The notes below the pieces were generated by a model, which ran no database searches, was not told where the DNA came from, and saw only the letters and a program-made list of their open reading frames with translations. Positions 27,862 through 36,896 of a stretch of 64,000 nucleotides of DNA are shown here, piece after piece. Made by a program: the position numbers and the translations under genes. Origin of the DNA: Martinezella lusitana (GTDB lineage: Bacteria > Pseudomonadota > Alphaproteobacteria > Rhizobiales > Rhizobiaceae); assembly GCF_014207095.1 (NCBI RefSeq), contig NZ_JACHBG010000024.1:1-64000 (forward strand), read 5' to 3'. Position 1 is the first letter of the stretch. Every line of letters starts with the position of its first letter.

Positions 27862-28293
27862 TCAATCCTCCCGAAACGCATGCTGCATCTGGTCGGTGAG
27901 CGGCTTTGTCAGGTAGGAGATGACGGTACGGTCGGCGATCTTGATGAAGACCTCGGCGGGCATGCCGGGGTAGAGCGAAAGGCCCTTGAGCTTGGCGAGG
28001 CTTTCCGGATCGGGGTGGATGCGCAGCGGATAATAGGTGGCCCCGGTGCGCTCATCGGTTACGAGGTCGGGAGCGACCGTCACGACCTCCGCCTCGACGT
28101 CGGGCGTGGTGCGCTGGTTAAAGGCGCTGAAGCGGATCTCGACCAACTGCCCGACGTGGATCTGGTCGATGTCACGGGTGGCCACCCGGGCTTCGACGGT
28201 CAGATCATCTGCCTCCGGTACGACGAGCATCAGCGTCTCGCCTGCCATGACGACGCCGTTGATGGTGTGGACTGCGAGCTGGTAGAGCCGCAT
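27862..28293 (-). pseudogene. HlyD-family type I secretion adaptor, C-terminal fragment
   Basis: The minus strand encodes the last ~145 residues of an HlyD/PrtE-type membrane fusion protein: YQLAVHTINGVVMAGETLML, DIDQIHVGQLVEIRFSAFN, GATYYPLRIHPDPESLAKLK, LYPGMPAEVFIKIADRTVIS and YLTKPLTDQMQHAFRED. The first ~280 residues, including the membrane anchor and coiled coil, are absent: homology stops at about 28293, where unrelated plus-strand sequence begins. This marks a rearrangement junction. It presumably served the RTX protease next to it. Confidence 0.75.
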
Positions 28294-28950
28294 GTGGAAT
28301 CTCGTATCCACCGAGGATGGGATTCTCGCTTTTGTTCGCGGCGCATCAAAAGGGCAAGGAGCGCAATATTGGACCCAATCCCAGATAGGTCAGTTCTTTT
28401 CCTCGGGTGCTAAGCAAATTGCGGTTGTTCAGGCACCCCAGACCATCAGGACCAAAGGTTACGGTGCTGTGTCGCTCACCGCGTCGGAAATCTATCGCGT
28501 GGACTCCGATAACTTCGGCAGTCCGTATGAATGCTCGGTGATTTGCCGGCAGCAGAAGGCCGCCGCCCTCTCCAAGTTCGGACTGACTTTTGTGACGGAT
28601 CGCACGTGGAGCGGGGACGAAAACCTCTGGTGCCGGGAATTTGAGTCTGGACCTTTGGACGATCCCGAGAACTTTTCTATCCCGGAAGAGGCGTTTGATT
28701 GGACCCGTAACATTGCCGCGCAGCAGCCGGTAGAGATCAAACTGGGGTTTATCGACGGAAATCTCGTGTCAATTGATGACCATGACGTTGCACTGATCGA
28801 CACAATCCCGCTCCTAAATAAAACAGTTGGTAAATTCGGACACGGCCGCTTTGTCGGGCTCGAACACATTTCAACCGGTGAAAAGGTTCTCGAGGTCCGC
28901 GAGGCGCCCGCGGCGGCCATCATCATGGACGCGCTGCGGCACCTCGAAAC
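28294..28950 (+). pseudogene. Argininosuccinate-synthase-like gene, upstream part
   Basis: A plus-strand frame reading DENLWCREFESGPLDDPENF, then VEIKLGFIDGNLVSIDD, VGKFGHGRFVGLEHISTGEK and MDALRHLET. In order and spacing this matches the C-terminal half of argininosuccinate synthase (NLW...EGG.LEDP, VEI.FE.G.PV.ING, GRVDLVENR..G.KSR, LE..TLD). The N-terminal ATP-binding half (SGGLDT) is missing, lost at the 28.29-kb junction. The gene is interrupted at 28950 by the ISAs1 element and continues at 30203. Confidence 0.6.
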
Positions 28951-28972
28951 CACGGCTCTGAATCCGGGTTAA
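28942..28972. repeat. Left end of ISAs1 element: target duplication and terminal repeat
   Basis: CCTCGAAAC at 28942-28950 is the target-site copy, identical to 30203-30211. The terminal repeat at 28951-28972 (CACGGCTCTGAA...CGGGTTAA) matches the inverse of the right end at 20 of 22 positions. Confidence 0.85.
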
Positions 28973-30202
28973 CAGTCATGCTCGGATGATTTCGGCCATG
29001 TATTGTGGGTTTCTGCCTGCTTTGTTTCGTCTGAGTTTGATACTGCGCTTGTCGTTATGGCTTCGAACCATGTTGATGGCGAAGTGTCGGACGACGGCCA
29101 TGTTGGCTGGTCCATGCCCGGTTCGAGATCGGGCGGCATCCTCGTTGAAGGTGACGTCGAGTACCCAATGGAGGGAGTTCTCGATGGCCCAATGGCCACG
29201 TATGGCCTCGGCGAACTGGAGCGCGGTCATCGACCGCGAGGAGATATAGAAGCGGACCTGGCTGCTTTGCCTGGACTTTTCATAGACTTGTGCTTGCACC
29301 TTGACGATGGTGGCGATGGACGGGAAGCGGTATTCGCCGGGAAAGCGCCTGTCGCCGGAGAGCCAGTCGATTTGAGTGGAGACGGTGACCCGCCGCTCTT
29401 CGACCCGGCCATGGCCCTTGTCGACTTCGGTCACGGTTGAGGTGAGGTTTGCCGGAGCGTCGGCAAAGAAGCGCTCGATCTCACCCATCAGGCCGGGCTG
29501 ATTGGCCTTGGCCGCCAGGAGGTAATCAGCGCCTGCATCGAGCACCGCCTGGGCGGTTTTGGCATTGCAGGCAATGGCGTCGATGGTCACGAGCGCGCCT
29601 TTCAGGCGATCCTTTTCGGCCAACCGTTCCAGCAGCAAGGGGATGGTGTCCTGCTCACAGCTTGTCGTTGCCACTGCCTCTTGTCCAAGAACCAGCCGTT
29701 CACGGGTGGCGAAAGCCGAGACGAGATGCAGCGCCGCCCGGCCGTTGGCCCGGTCATGACTGCCGCGCGAGGTCTTTCCGTCAATCGCCACCAGCGCCGG
29801 AGCATCGGGTCGAAGCGTCGCCGCCCAGGATATGAAGCAGTTCGAAAACAGGTCCGGATCGATCCGGTTGAGCAGAATGCGCAGCCAGCGCGAACCCGGT
29901 ATGCCATGGTGATAGGGAAGAAACCGACGTAAAAACGCCAGGTTATCCTCTCCCCATTCGACGACCTCGTCAAAATCGTCGCATGCGCCGATCGTCCCGC
30001 AAACGACCAGAAGAAGCACCTCGGGTAACGGATGGGCGACCCGCCATTGCTCCCGCTCATCCTCAACGAGACTAAAATGGTCCAGCAAAACCCGCAGCCG
30101 CGGGCGATCGTCTTCAAACATGTCGGCCTCCAAATCACCGACACTCTTGAATCACACCCAAACCGTTCAGGGAAGAAACGTTAACCCGAGTTCAGAGCCG
30201 TG
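28951..30202. mobile_element. ISAs1-family insertion sequence, 1252 bp, complete
   Basis: The element is bounded by 22-bp imperfect terminal inverted repeats (20/22 matches) and flanked by a perfect 9-bp direct repeat CCTCGAAAC. It carries one transposase gene on the minus strand. Removing the element and one target copy restores a continuous argininosuccinate-synthase-like frame (…RHLET|ASLD…), which directly shows the insertion site. Perfect target repeats and an intact transposase suggest a fairly recent insertion. Confidence 0.88.
28976..30121 (-). CDS. ISAs1-family transposase
   Basis: A 381-residue transposase, similar to H-repeat-associated proteins. It has the N-terminal associated domain (HPLPEVLLLVVCGTIGACDD, FDEVVEWGEDNLAFLRRFLP, GIPGSRWLRILLNRIDP) and a DDE nuclease domain: ALVAIDGKTSRGS, ALVTIDAIACNAKTAQAVLD, and the distal Glu in HWAIENSLHWVLDVTFNED. 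GGAGG stands 5 bases before the ATG at 30121; an upstream in-frame ATG at 30133 is less well placed. The stop lies only 4 bases inside the left terminal repeat. Confidence 0.9.
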   Translation of the reverse strand: MFEDDRPRLRVLLDHFSLVEDEREQWRVAHPLPEVLLLVVCGTIGACDDFDEVVEWGEDNLAFLRRFLPYHHGIPGSRWLRILLNRIDPDLFSNCFISWAATLRPDAPALVAIDGKTSRGSHDRANGRAALHLVSAFATRERLVLGQEAVATTSCEQDTIPLLLERLAEKDRLKGALVTIDAIACNAKTAQAVLDAGADYLLAAKANQPGLMGEIERFFADAPANLTSTVTEVDKGHGRVEERRVTVSTQIDWLSGDRRFPGEYRFPSIATIVKVQAQVYEKSRQSSQVRFYISSRSMTALQFAEAIRGHWAIENSLHWVLDVTFNEDAARSRTGHGPANMAVVRHFAINMVRSHNDKRSIKLRRNKAGRNPQYMAEIIRA

Positions 30203-30211
30203 CCTCGAAAC
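30181..30211. repeat. Right end of ISAs1 element: terminal repeat and target duplication
   Basis: The terminal repeat at 30181-30202 reads TTAACCCGAGTTCAGAGCCG followed by TG. The target copy CCTCGAAAC at 30203-30211 equals 28942-28950. Confidence 0.85.
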
Positions 30212-30420
30212 CGCTTCCCTTGACGTCGGATCAATCGTGTTGAAGCAAGGGCTGGAGCAAGCCTGGTCCCAGGAGGCGGTTTCAGGTGCATGGGGCAGTA
30301 CTATTCACAGGATGTGCGATCGGGCCATAGCATCCGCACTCGAGGGCGTCAGCGGAAGCGTCAGCTACATAGTCGACAACACGCGCTTTCTACCTCGGTC
30401 CATCATAGCCAGCACGCCTA
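30203..30420 (+). pseudogene. Argininosuccinate-synthase-like gene, 3' part
   Basis: Directly after the ISAs1 target duplication the plus strand reads ASLDVGSIVLKQGLEQAWSQ, EAVSGAWGSTIHRMCDRAIA and VSGSVSYIVDN. It corresponds to the argininosuccinate synthase C-terminus (TLDRDTLHFKQ..E..WAELVY.GLWFSPLR.ALDAFI...V.G.VRLKLY). It joins in frame to the part before the element. Weak similarity after about 30400 makes the 3' limit approximate. Confidence 0.55.
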
Positions 30421-30640
30421 AATACATTACGGACCGCCACCTGTGGGAACACCAACCCGTCAGGGGTTCCGTGGAGCTGCAGCAAGGCTGCGGCGGAATA
30501 GAGCCTGGTCCGAAGGACGTGCCTGTGAAATCACGTGGCACCGATGGGAAAACAAATGAAGAACGATTTACGCCGTGCTATGCCTATTCACGGCACCTCG
30601 TTTCATAGGTGATGCAGGGATAGACAAGCAGGATGCTGTG

Positions 30641-30919
30641 ATGCTGAAAACCGATACCCGCCAAGCGAATTGGCGCCGTGCCAATCCAGGCAAATACGAT
30701 GCTCACCTTGCTGTGCAGCGAGCGGTGAAGGCAGGCGAGCTAGAAAAGCAAATATGCGAGGTTTGCGGGATCGAAGCGGTCGATGCCCATCATGATCAAT
30801 ACGATGAGCCTTTAAGGGTGCGGTGGTTATGCCGACGGCATCACACCCGGCTTCACCACTACGGCGAAGATATGTTTCCGATCAGGGACTTGATCACTGG
30901 CAGCGACTGCAGAAACTGA
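30641..30919 (+). CDS. Small HNH-like zinc protein
   Basis: A 92-residue protein with ICEVCGIEAVDAHHDQYDEP followed by VRWLCRRHHTRLHHYGED. Two Cys and the spaced His pairs resemble the small HNH-endonuclease-like or zinc-finger proteins of phages and mobile elements. No strong ribosome site was seen; the ATG at 30641 is the first that leaves the motif intact. Its function is unknown. Confidence 0.55.
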   Translation: MLKTDTRQANWRRANPGKYDAHLAVQRAVKAGELEKQICEVCGIEAVDAHHDQYDEPLRVRWLCRRHHTRLHHYGEDMFPIRDLITGSDCRN

Positions 30920-31198
30920 CACGCAGTCCAATAACTGTCCGTACGGGGCAAAATGACCTGGTCATAAATTATCTTGGCAGGCTTTCGAACAGAGGAGATA
31001 TTTCGGACAGCCTATTCGGCCTAAATTGACCCATACCGCACCTTTGCCTAATCTTTCAATTTCGTTGCGGAGGTGTGGCGAACTGGAAAAAGCCTGTCCG
31101 ACAAACGGACGTTTTGCGGGCCGTGCAAGAGGCTGCCGCGCACTTGAAGATTGGCAAGCCCGCGCTCTACAATGCACTGAAATCGGAAAGGAAATGAA

Positions 31199-31549
31199 AT
31201 GGCGAACCGCGACCGACTGTTCTTGCTGCGCCCGGGCTTTGACGATTCTGCCTATCCAGGTCAGCAGTTTTATTGCTGGCACTGCGCCCTTCTGGAGGGG
31301 GTGCTGGCCTCGTTCCCGGATTTGGCGATGAAGCTTAATGTCGAGCGCATAGAATGGCCGAGACCCAGACAAAGCGTCATCGCCCTTGTTGGAGAGCAAA
31401 ACCAGTCCTTGCCCTTGCTGGTACTAGCGGAGGGAGACAGCTCGCCTCATCAAACAGGGGTTTATGAGGGGCGCATCTTCATCGCAGAGAAAGACAAGAT
31501 CCTTGCCGCGCTATCGGATCGGCACTGCTTTCCGCTCCCACATCCATAA
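31199..31549 (+). CDS. DUF3088-type thioredoxin-like protein
   Basis: A 116-residue cytoplasmic protein starting RDRLFLLRPGFDDSAYPGQQ and containing FYCWHCALLEGVLASFPDLA, where CWHC is a thioredoxin-like CxxC. This is the profile of the DUF3088 family. Later parts (PRQSVIALVGEQNQSLPLLV) fit a glutaredoxin/arsenate-reductase-like fold. AAGGA lies before the ATG. Just upstream (31084-31197) is a 38-codon tail ending in a helix-turn-helix (HLKIGKPALYNALKSERK), perhaps the end of a lost recombinase. The physiological role is unknown. Confidence 0.7.
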   Translation: MANRDRLFLLRPGFDDSAYPGQQFYCWHCALLEGVLASFPDLAMKLNVERIEWPRPRQSVIALVGEQNQSLPLLVLAEGDSSPHQTGVYEGRIFIAEKDKILAALSDRHCFPLPHP

Positions 31550-31640
31550 CCAGTGAAAAGCGGTTCTTCACTCGTTCTCAAAAGCCGGACAGAATCACCA
31601 CTTCGGTGTCGTGACGCCTAAAGGGAGAGGACATGAACGG

Positions 31641-31856
31641 ATGAGACTGGTACGCCTGACCTTGAATGCCGCAGTCTTGGTGCTCGGCCTTGGCGCAATC
31701 TTCTTTATGATCGGCGCCACACTTGAATTTCTGAGGATCGATGTGGGCATGGCCGACGTGTTCCGTAGCACCATCTATTCATCGATTTGCACGATCCTGT
31801 TGGCATTCGCCGCCGTCTGCCTGGACAAAGCCAACCAAGCATTGTTGCGGAAATAG
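31641..31856 (+). CDS. Small membrane protein, two helices
   Basis: A 71-residue protein with two hydrophobic segments, NAAVLVLGLGAIFFMIGATL and SSICTILLAFAAVCL. The ATG at 31641 follows GGGAGAGG at 31623-31630. It probably lies in the inner membrane. I recognise no family. Confidence 0.5.
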   Translation: MRLVRLTLNAAVLVLGLGAIFFMIGATLEFLRIDVGMADVFRSTIYSSICTILLAFAAVCLDKANQALLRK

Positions 31857-32509
31857 ATGCTCTGAGGCGTGGGTGGGGCCATGGCCCCTGCTCGCGATGA
31901 GGTCTCGGAAGATAGCCAATCGGTTAAAGAGGAACCTGCTGGCAAATCACTTAGACCTGAGCCCGAGGCTGGCATACGCAGCCCCCTCCATCCATACCAA
32001 TGGTCTTGCAGCGACGGTAAATGACTTGCAAATCGCGCATAATTAGGTTGATCAGGGGTTGTAGGAAAGCACTACCGGTGTGGCGGATATCCAAGTTCAA
32101 CTGTGCGCATATCCTTGGTGGCAAGGCGGCCATCACTTGACGCGGAGAAAGATAATCGCGACATTTCAGAGATGACTATATTCAACCTCCTCGCTGTGAG
32201 AGTTCAGATCCGGACCGGCACCTTTGGTGCCAGTACGCGCTGCATCTGTCCTTCGCCTTGTCAGCAAGGCGGTCGACGCCGGTTGGGGCGAGCGGGAGGT
32301 TGCCGCAGCACTCGAAAGGCTTTCCAGGAATTCGATGCCAAGGGCCGGATGAAGCCATCCTCCTATTATGACCGTGTCGTCGATGTCTGCGAGGAGCTGG
32401 CAAAGTTCACCTGGCTGACGCGTGATGCGTCCGGCTACCTGACAGACCGCTACAGCGAGCGGAAAGAGGAGGCCGAAAAACTCGAACAGCGCGTGAGCCT
32501 CAAATCCAT
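31857..32509. other. Gene remnants upstream of the MFS gene
   Basis: Two stretches look protein-like but lack starts. One plus frame near 32240-32345 reads LRLVSKAVDAGWGEREVAAA and ends in a stop at about 32350. Another, ending at the TGA at 32511-32513, reads KPSSYYDRVVDVCEELAKFT and EEAEKLEQRVSLKSI. The second overlaps the MFS start (ATGA), so it may be the 3' end of a gene once coupled to it. No family recognised. Confidence 0.35.
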
Positions 32510-33745
32510 ATGACGATGATCAGCACCGAACGACCGCCCGTCGCGGCTATCCTTGCCCTCGGTCTCACGCAGATCATCGGGTACGGATCGCTCTATTACA
32601 GCTTCAGCATCCTCGCACCGGGCATAGCGCGGGATCTGAAATGGTCGTCGAAATGGATTTTTGGCGCGTTGTCGGCCGGTCTCCTGATCGGCGGCTTGGC
32701 GGCCCCAGCCATGGGCAAGTGGATCGACCGCTTTGGTGCCGGTCGCGTCATGACAGCCGGCTCGGCGATTGCCGCCGCCGCCCTTGTGGCTTGTGCGTTT
32801 GCCTCTGGCAAGATTGCCTTCGTCGCCGCCCTGATCGCGCTTGAGACGGCTTCCAATCTCGTGCAGTACGGTGCGGCCTTCGCGCTTCTCGTTCAGATCA
32901 GACCAAAGGTCGCCCAGCGCAGCATTACCTACCTGACGCTGATCGCCGGCTTCGCCTCGACGATCTTCTGGCCGATCACGACGGCGCTCAACGCGCATAT
33001 GTCGTGGCAGAATGTCTATCTGGTCTTCGCTGCGCTCAATGTCGCTGTCTGCCTGCCGATCCATGCGTGGCTGTCGTCCAGCGTCACCAGAAGCCGCAAG
33101 CGTGCATCGGCCGAGCCTGCAAAGCATGTCGAGCCAAGTCTCTCTCCGTCGATCCGCTCGCCAGCCTTCATGCTAATGGTAACAGGCTTTGCGCTGGAGA
33201 GCTTTGTCAATGCCGCGCTCCTCGTCCACATGGTCCCGGTTCTGTCGGGACTTGGGCTCGGAGCGATGGCGCTCATGGTAGGCACGCTGTTCGGCCCGTC
33301 GCAGGTGCTGAGCCGGTTCATCAACATGGTCTTCGGAGGCGGCCTACCGCAGCTGGTGCTGGCGCTGATCTCCGCCGTGCTGTTGCCGGCCGCGCTGGTC
33401 ATCCTGATTGTCACCGCCCCCTCCGTGCCAGGCGCACTGGTGTTCGCCGTGGTCTTTGGCCTCGGCTCGGGCTTGAGCAGCATCGTGCAGGGAACCTTGC
33501 CGTTGGCGCTCTTCGGCAGTGAGGGTTACGGCCAACGACAGGGACAGGTATTGGCCATCCGTCTGGTGGTCTCGTCGACGGCGCCCTTTATCCTGGCATT
33601 CCTGATGACGAACGTCGGGGTGTTCTGGTCACTAACGGTTGCCGCCACTGTCGGCGCGATTGCCGTATTTGCGTTCGTCGCAATCAGCCGGCTGGCGCAC
33701 CTGCCTGACCCTTCGCATCTCGCTCTTAACCGTGCCGAGACCTGA
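32510..33745 (+). CDS. Major facilitator superfamily transporter
   Basis: A 411-residue inner-membrane transporter with twelve predicted helices. The first is AILALGLTQIIGYGSLYYSF, and the loop between helices 2 and 3 carries the MFS motif-A-like GKWIDRFGAGRVMTAGS. It resembles a rhizobial MFS group that includes the proposed arsenite exporter ArsK, but that is recalled, not tested, and no ars genes are nearby. Either ATG at 32510 or 32516 is possible; the former overlaps the upstream stop. Substrate undetermined. Confidence 0.78.
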   Translation: MTMISTERPPVAAILALGLTQIIGYGSLYYSFSILAPGIARDLKWSSKWIFGALSAGLLIGGLAAPAMGKWIDRFGAGRVMTAGSAIAAAALVACAFASGKIAFVAALIALETASNLVQYGAAFALLVQIRPKVAQRSITYLTLIAGFASTIFWPITTALNAHMSWQNVYLVFAALNVAVCLPIHAWLSSSVTRSRKRASAEPAKHVEPSLSPSIRSPAFMLMVTGFALESFVNAALLVHMVPVLSGLGLGAMALMVGTLFGPSQVLSRFINMVFGGGLPQLVLALISAVLLPAALVILIVTAPSVPGALVFAVVFGLGSGLSSIVQGTLPLALFGSEGYGQRQGQVLAIRLVVSSTAPFILAFLMTNVGVFWSLTVAATVGAIAVFAFVAISRLAHLPDPSHLALNRAET

Positions 33746-34000
33746 TCTTTTCAACAGCCTTTGCGAAGGATCGAAGACAGTCCGCTCAACAGATCTCGAG
33801 ATGTCCTCGACGGTGCCGCAAGGATCGCCATATCGCCAACCTCGCACGCCTTGAACCAATTCGAACTACCGACCGGAACGAAATTTTGCAAGGTACTGAA
33901 AACACATTCATTTCGCGATAAATCGAATGGCCCATGGTTTTGACGCAACGCATATTTTAGGAGGATGCTCTCGACAAGCGATCGCGCCCCTTATGCGCGG

Positions 34001-34741
34001 TTAGCTTTCGGCTCGACCATAGCCCAATTGTCGTAAGTTCTCCGCCACCCGCCCTTCGACCGAAAGCGCATCTTCCGACCACAGTTCTGCGATCGCGTTC
34101 AATACGCGGTCGAGCTCCCATGGTAGAACAGACCTGCCCTCGATTTGTGTGAATGGTCCGTCAGATTCGGTTAACAGGCGATCACGGGGGATCATTTTGA
34201 CGATATCCCGGCCCTTCTGACCATGGATCATCCCTGGTCCCACGCTGAACCAACAGCCCATGGAGACGGCGCGATCCAGCTCTCGCTTTGTCCCCGAAAA
34301 CCAATGAAGGATTGGTGTTCCTGCGCCTTTGTGCGCTTCGAGTGCGTCCATTACTTGCGTGGCCGCCCGCCGACTATGAATAGTCATTACACGACCGCCC
34401 GCCTGGTCGCATAGATCTAAAATGCGATGAAACACCCGCTTTTGGGTTTCCCAGTGGGGTCGCAACTCGGGTGAGCCGTCTAACCCGATCTCCCCTACGT
34501 ATGTGGCTGATGGCAGGAGTTTTTCAAATAAGGGAAGTTCGCCATGGCGTTCATGTGCAATCTGTGGGTGCAGCCCGAGCGCCGTTCTGATCCGCTTTGC
34601 CTTATGTGAAAGAGCAAGCGTACCTTCCCAAGCCGAGGGCGTGTTAGTGACAGAGAGAACATAGATATTCCGGCTCACGCAGGACTGCGTGACCGCAACA
34701 GGATCCGGGTACAGATCAAGATGGCAATGGAAGTCAATCAC
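34001..34741 (-). CDS. qatD: QatD, TatD-like metal-dependent nuclease of the Qat defence system
   Basis: A 246-residue TatD-family TIM-barrel hydrolase with the metal ligands visible in order: HCH in MIDFHCHLDLYP, GLHP, Glu in VGEIGLDGSPE, His in MTIHSRRAA and in LHWFSGT, and Asp in LTESDGPF. TatD proteins are metal-dependent DNases. The start is GTG at 34739-34741, overlapping the qatC stop by four bases (GTGA). As last gene of a four-gene operon with a KAP NTPase, a Qat-type QatB and a QueC-like protein, it matches the QatABCD anti-phage system. The mechanism is not established. Confidence 0.88.
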   Translation of the reverse strand: MIDFHCHLDLYPDPVAVTQSCVSRNIYVLSVTNTPSAWEGTLALSHKAKRIRTALGLHPQIAHERHGELPLFEKLLPSATYVGEIGLDGSPELRPHWETQKRVFHRILDLCDQAGGRVMTIHSRRAATQVMDALEAHKGAGTPILHWFSGTKRELDRAVSMGCWFSVGPGMIHGQKGRDIVKMIPRDRLLTESDGPFTQIEGRSVLPWELDRVLNAIAELWSEDALSVEGRVAENLRQLGYGRAES

Positions 34742-36012
34742 TTAACACCATATAGTCGATGCAGCTCACCGAGTTCGTTTAACCCTCGATCTAGCATGCC
34801 GCGGACACCGTTACGATCACCAATATCCGGAGGCGACAAGGTGTGGCCAAGCCACCGATCGAGGCCGTCAGCTTTCACCGAAGCCAACGCTATGGCAACG
34901 GAACGAACATCATCGAACGACGCGTGGTCTTCATCATCCTTTCCCAAGGGCTCGTAGACGTAATCCGTCGTATCGCGCTTCGCGTCCCATGCGACGAATG
35001 CTGCCCGTCTCACTTGACAGGGAACGCAGCGACCGCAGTGCCGGTAATTGAACCGCTGAAAGCGCCCACAGCTGGTCGAATGCGCGGCCTCGGTCTGAAG
35101 GAAAATCTGGTCCTTGCATTCGATAAGCATCTCGCCCTTCGTTTTTTGGGCGTAGGGATTTTCGATCTTCACGTTGAGGCTTGCGGCATCGAGGATCTTC
35201 TGGAATCGCGTTAGGAAGACAGGGTGCGCCGTGCGCGTGCTCAGGCTTCCAAGCCGGGAACCGGTGAGCGGCGGATTGATCGCAATGAACCCATTTTCGC
35301 AAACGTAGAGCGGGGCGGTGTTGCCTTTTGCGTATTTCTCCAGCGATGTAGCTACGACCACGCCAAAGGTCAAAAAGATCAGAGAGCGCGCTCGCTGTGA
35401 CGTTTCCTGCACGGTGGGGGAAGTCGCAACGTGATTGAGCTGCAGGTGCTTCGTCAGACCAATTTCCTGTGCGAAATCCCGTTGCTTCAGACCGTCCCCT
35501 CGAACGTTCTGGCTGACTGCCACCGGCTTCAATCCATCACGAGTCAGATCGATTGCGCCAACGAGACTGTCCAATCCGCCGGACAACAACACGACGCAGT
35601 CTTCTTTCAGCACCGAAATCTTCTTCGGCGGAGCGGGTAAAACGCCGCCGTCATGAAACCGAAGCTTCCAGCGGTCCGTTGTCAGGAACGCGAGCGCCTG
35701 CCGAAATTCGTTGGCCATCGTATTCCAGAAAGCTCGGTCGGAAACGGCGACATCGAGTTCAATCTCTCTAGTCCAGCCATCGGCGCTGTCATCCCGCAGT
35801 ACCGAAAAGTCGGCGGTGATGATTGAAAGTGCGATCGAAAGCAGATCCCATGCCCGTCGATGGGGGTTCAGCCCCTTTCGCCGAAGCTCTGCCTTGACGG
35901 CTTCACCCGCACTTGCCTCCGAGGGGATGCGTGGCTGACCATACAGGACAACACGCAGATCGCCTTCTTCCAATGGAAGCTCGAACGATCCAGGTCCACA
36001 AACGAGCCTCAT
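34738..36012 (-). CDS. qatC: QatC, QueC-like (7-cyano-7-deazaguanine synthase-like) protein
   Basis: A 424-residue protein whose centre has the PP-loop ATP-pyrophosphatase motif VVLLSGGLDSLVGAIDL (SGGLDS at residues 144-149) and whose C-terminal part has a Cys cluster, HCGRCVPCQVRRAAFVAWD, as in QueC zinc sites. QueC converts 7-carboxy-7-deazaguanine to the nitrile; in Qat systems the QueC-like protein is thought to modify another target, possibly a protein. It overlaps qatB (ATGA) and qatD (GTGA). The N-terminal ~130 residues are an additional domain not found in ordinary QueC. Confidence 0.88.
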   Translation of the reverse strand: MRLVCGPGSFELPLEEGDLRVVLYGQPRIPSEASAGEAVKAELRRKGLNPHRRAWDLLSIALSIITADFSVLRDDSADGWTREIELDVAVSDRAFWNTMANEFRQALAFLTTDRWKLRFHDGGVLPAPPKKISVLKEDCVVLLSGGLDSLVGAIDLTRDGLKPVAVSQNVRGDGLKQRDFAQEIGLTKHLQLNHVATSPTVQETSQRARSLIFLTFGVVVATSLEKYAKGNTAPLYVCENGFIAINPPLTGSRLGSLSTRTAHPVFLTRFQKILDAASLNVKIENPYAQKTKGEMLIECKDQIFLQTEAAHSTSCGRFQRFNYRHCGRCVPCQVRRAAFVAWDAKRDTTDYVYEPLGKDDEDHASFDDVRSVAIALASVKADGLDRWLGHTLSPPDIGDRNGVRGMLDRGLNELGELHRLYGVK

Positions 36013-36896
36013 TCTGCGTATCCCTCGAAAACCTGAAAGGTATCCCGTAGTGCATCTCTAACCACCGCGGCGATACGGTTCGAGTTTACGCTCTTGCCCG
36101 CCGCTCTGAGTTTGCGAAAGGAAGCAGCTACGGTCTGCTTGATGTAGTCACGCACCTGTTTCAGGCGACTGAGAGCCACTGTGGCGGTGGGCGCTTTCTC
36201 GATGATTGTTTTTCCGACATCGAGTTCGAACCGACGAGCAACATCCATTGCGGTGAAACGCTCGATGGCGAATTCACGCTGTTCCGGTGTCAGGGCAGCC
36301 AAATCGGCATCAGGGTACTTCACCAAGAGATCCGAAAGCGAGTCCTTGATGGCGGTTCGTTCAGCCTCGGCGTCCTGAGTGCCGTCGACCGGCCGAACCG
36401 CTTCGACGACAGCATCCATCACCTCGTTCGCGGTGCGGCCCGCAAGAAGCGCCGGATCCAGTGCACTGCCTGCGGGCTGTTGCCCCATAGTTTCGAGGAT
36501 GCCGCCGAGTGCACTGGCTGTGGAAGCGGTCCCACCAAATCTGCTGGTGGTCGTCCTCGATCCGCCGTAGCCGTTACGCACGTAGTTTCCCAAGCTGCGG
36601 CGCATATCACTTAAGTTTCCGGCCTTCGCAAATTCGCCAAGGCTTCGGCGGGTACCAGCGAACCGGTGACCGGGCGCGAGAGGGGCCGCTGGTGGCGGCA
36701 CGTTAGGCGCAACGGGTTTGTTGGGAGCGGCATCTACCGGCTCCTGCTCCGGCGGATTTAGATCTGGAGCGGGGTCTGGCGGCGCGTCCGGTGGTTGATC
36801 ACCGGAAGGCGGATCTTCCGCCGGTGGCGCGGGGGTCCACGCGGGCACCATGTGGACGCCTCCCTTGGGTCCGTTACTTGATTGAGATGTCCCCAT
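36009..36896 (-). CDS. qatB: QatB
   Basis: A 295-residue protein. The N-terminal ~90 residues are low-complexity and Pro-rich (ending PPPAAPLAPGHRFAGTRRSL), followed by GEFAKAGNLSDMRRSLGNYV, GYGGSRTTTSRFGGT and a helical C-terminal domain. This composition, GYGG element and gene position are those of QatB. In related systems QatB is the proposed substrate of the QueC-like enzyme. It overlaps the qatA stop by one base and the qatC start by four. Biochemical activity unknown. Confidence 0.8.
   Translation of the reverse strand: MGTSQSSNGPKGGVHMVPAWTPAPPAEDPPSGDQPPDAPPDPAPDLNPPEQEPVDAAPNKPVAPNVPPPAAPLAPGHRFAGTRRSLGEFAKAGNLSDMRRSLGNYVRNGYGGSRTTTSRFGGTASTASALGGILETMGQQPAGSALDPALLAGRTANEVMDAVVEAVRPVDGTQDAEAERTAIKDSLSDLLVKYPDADLAALTPEQREFAIERFTAMDVARRFELDVGKTIIEKAPTATVALSRLKQVRDYIKQTVAASFRKLRAAGKSVNSNRIAAVVRDALRDTFQVFEGYAE

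Noticed and set aside
27651..27881. Arg-rich minus-strand frame
   Set aside because: Overlaps the HlyD fragment end and has random-like composition.
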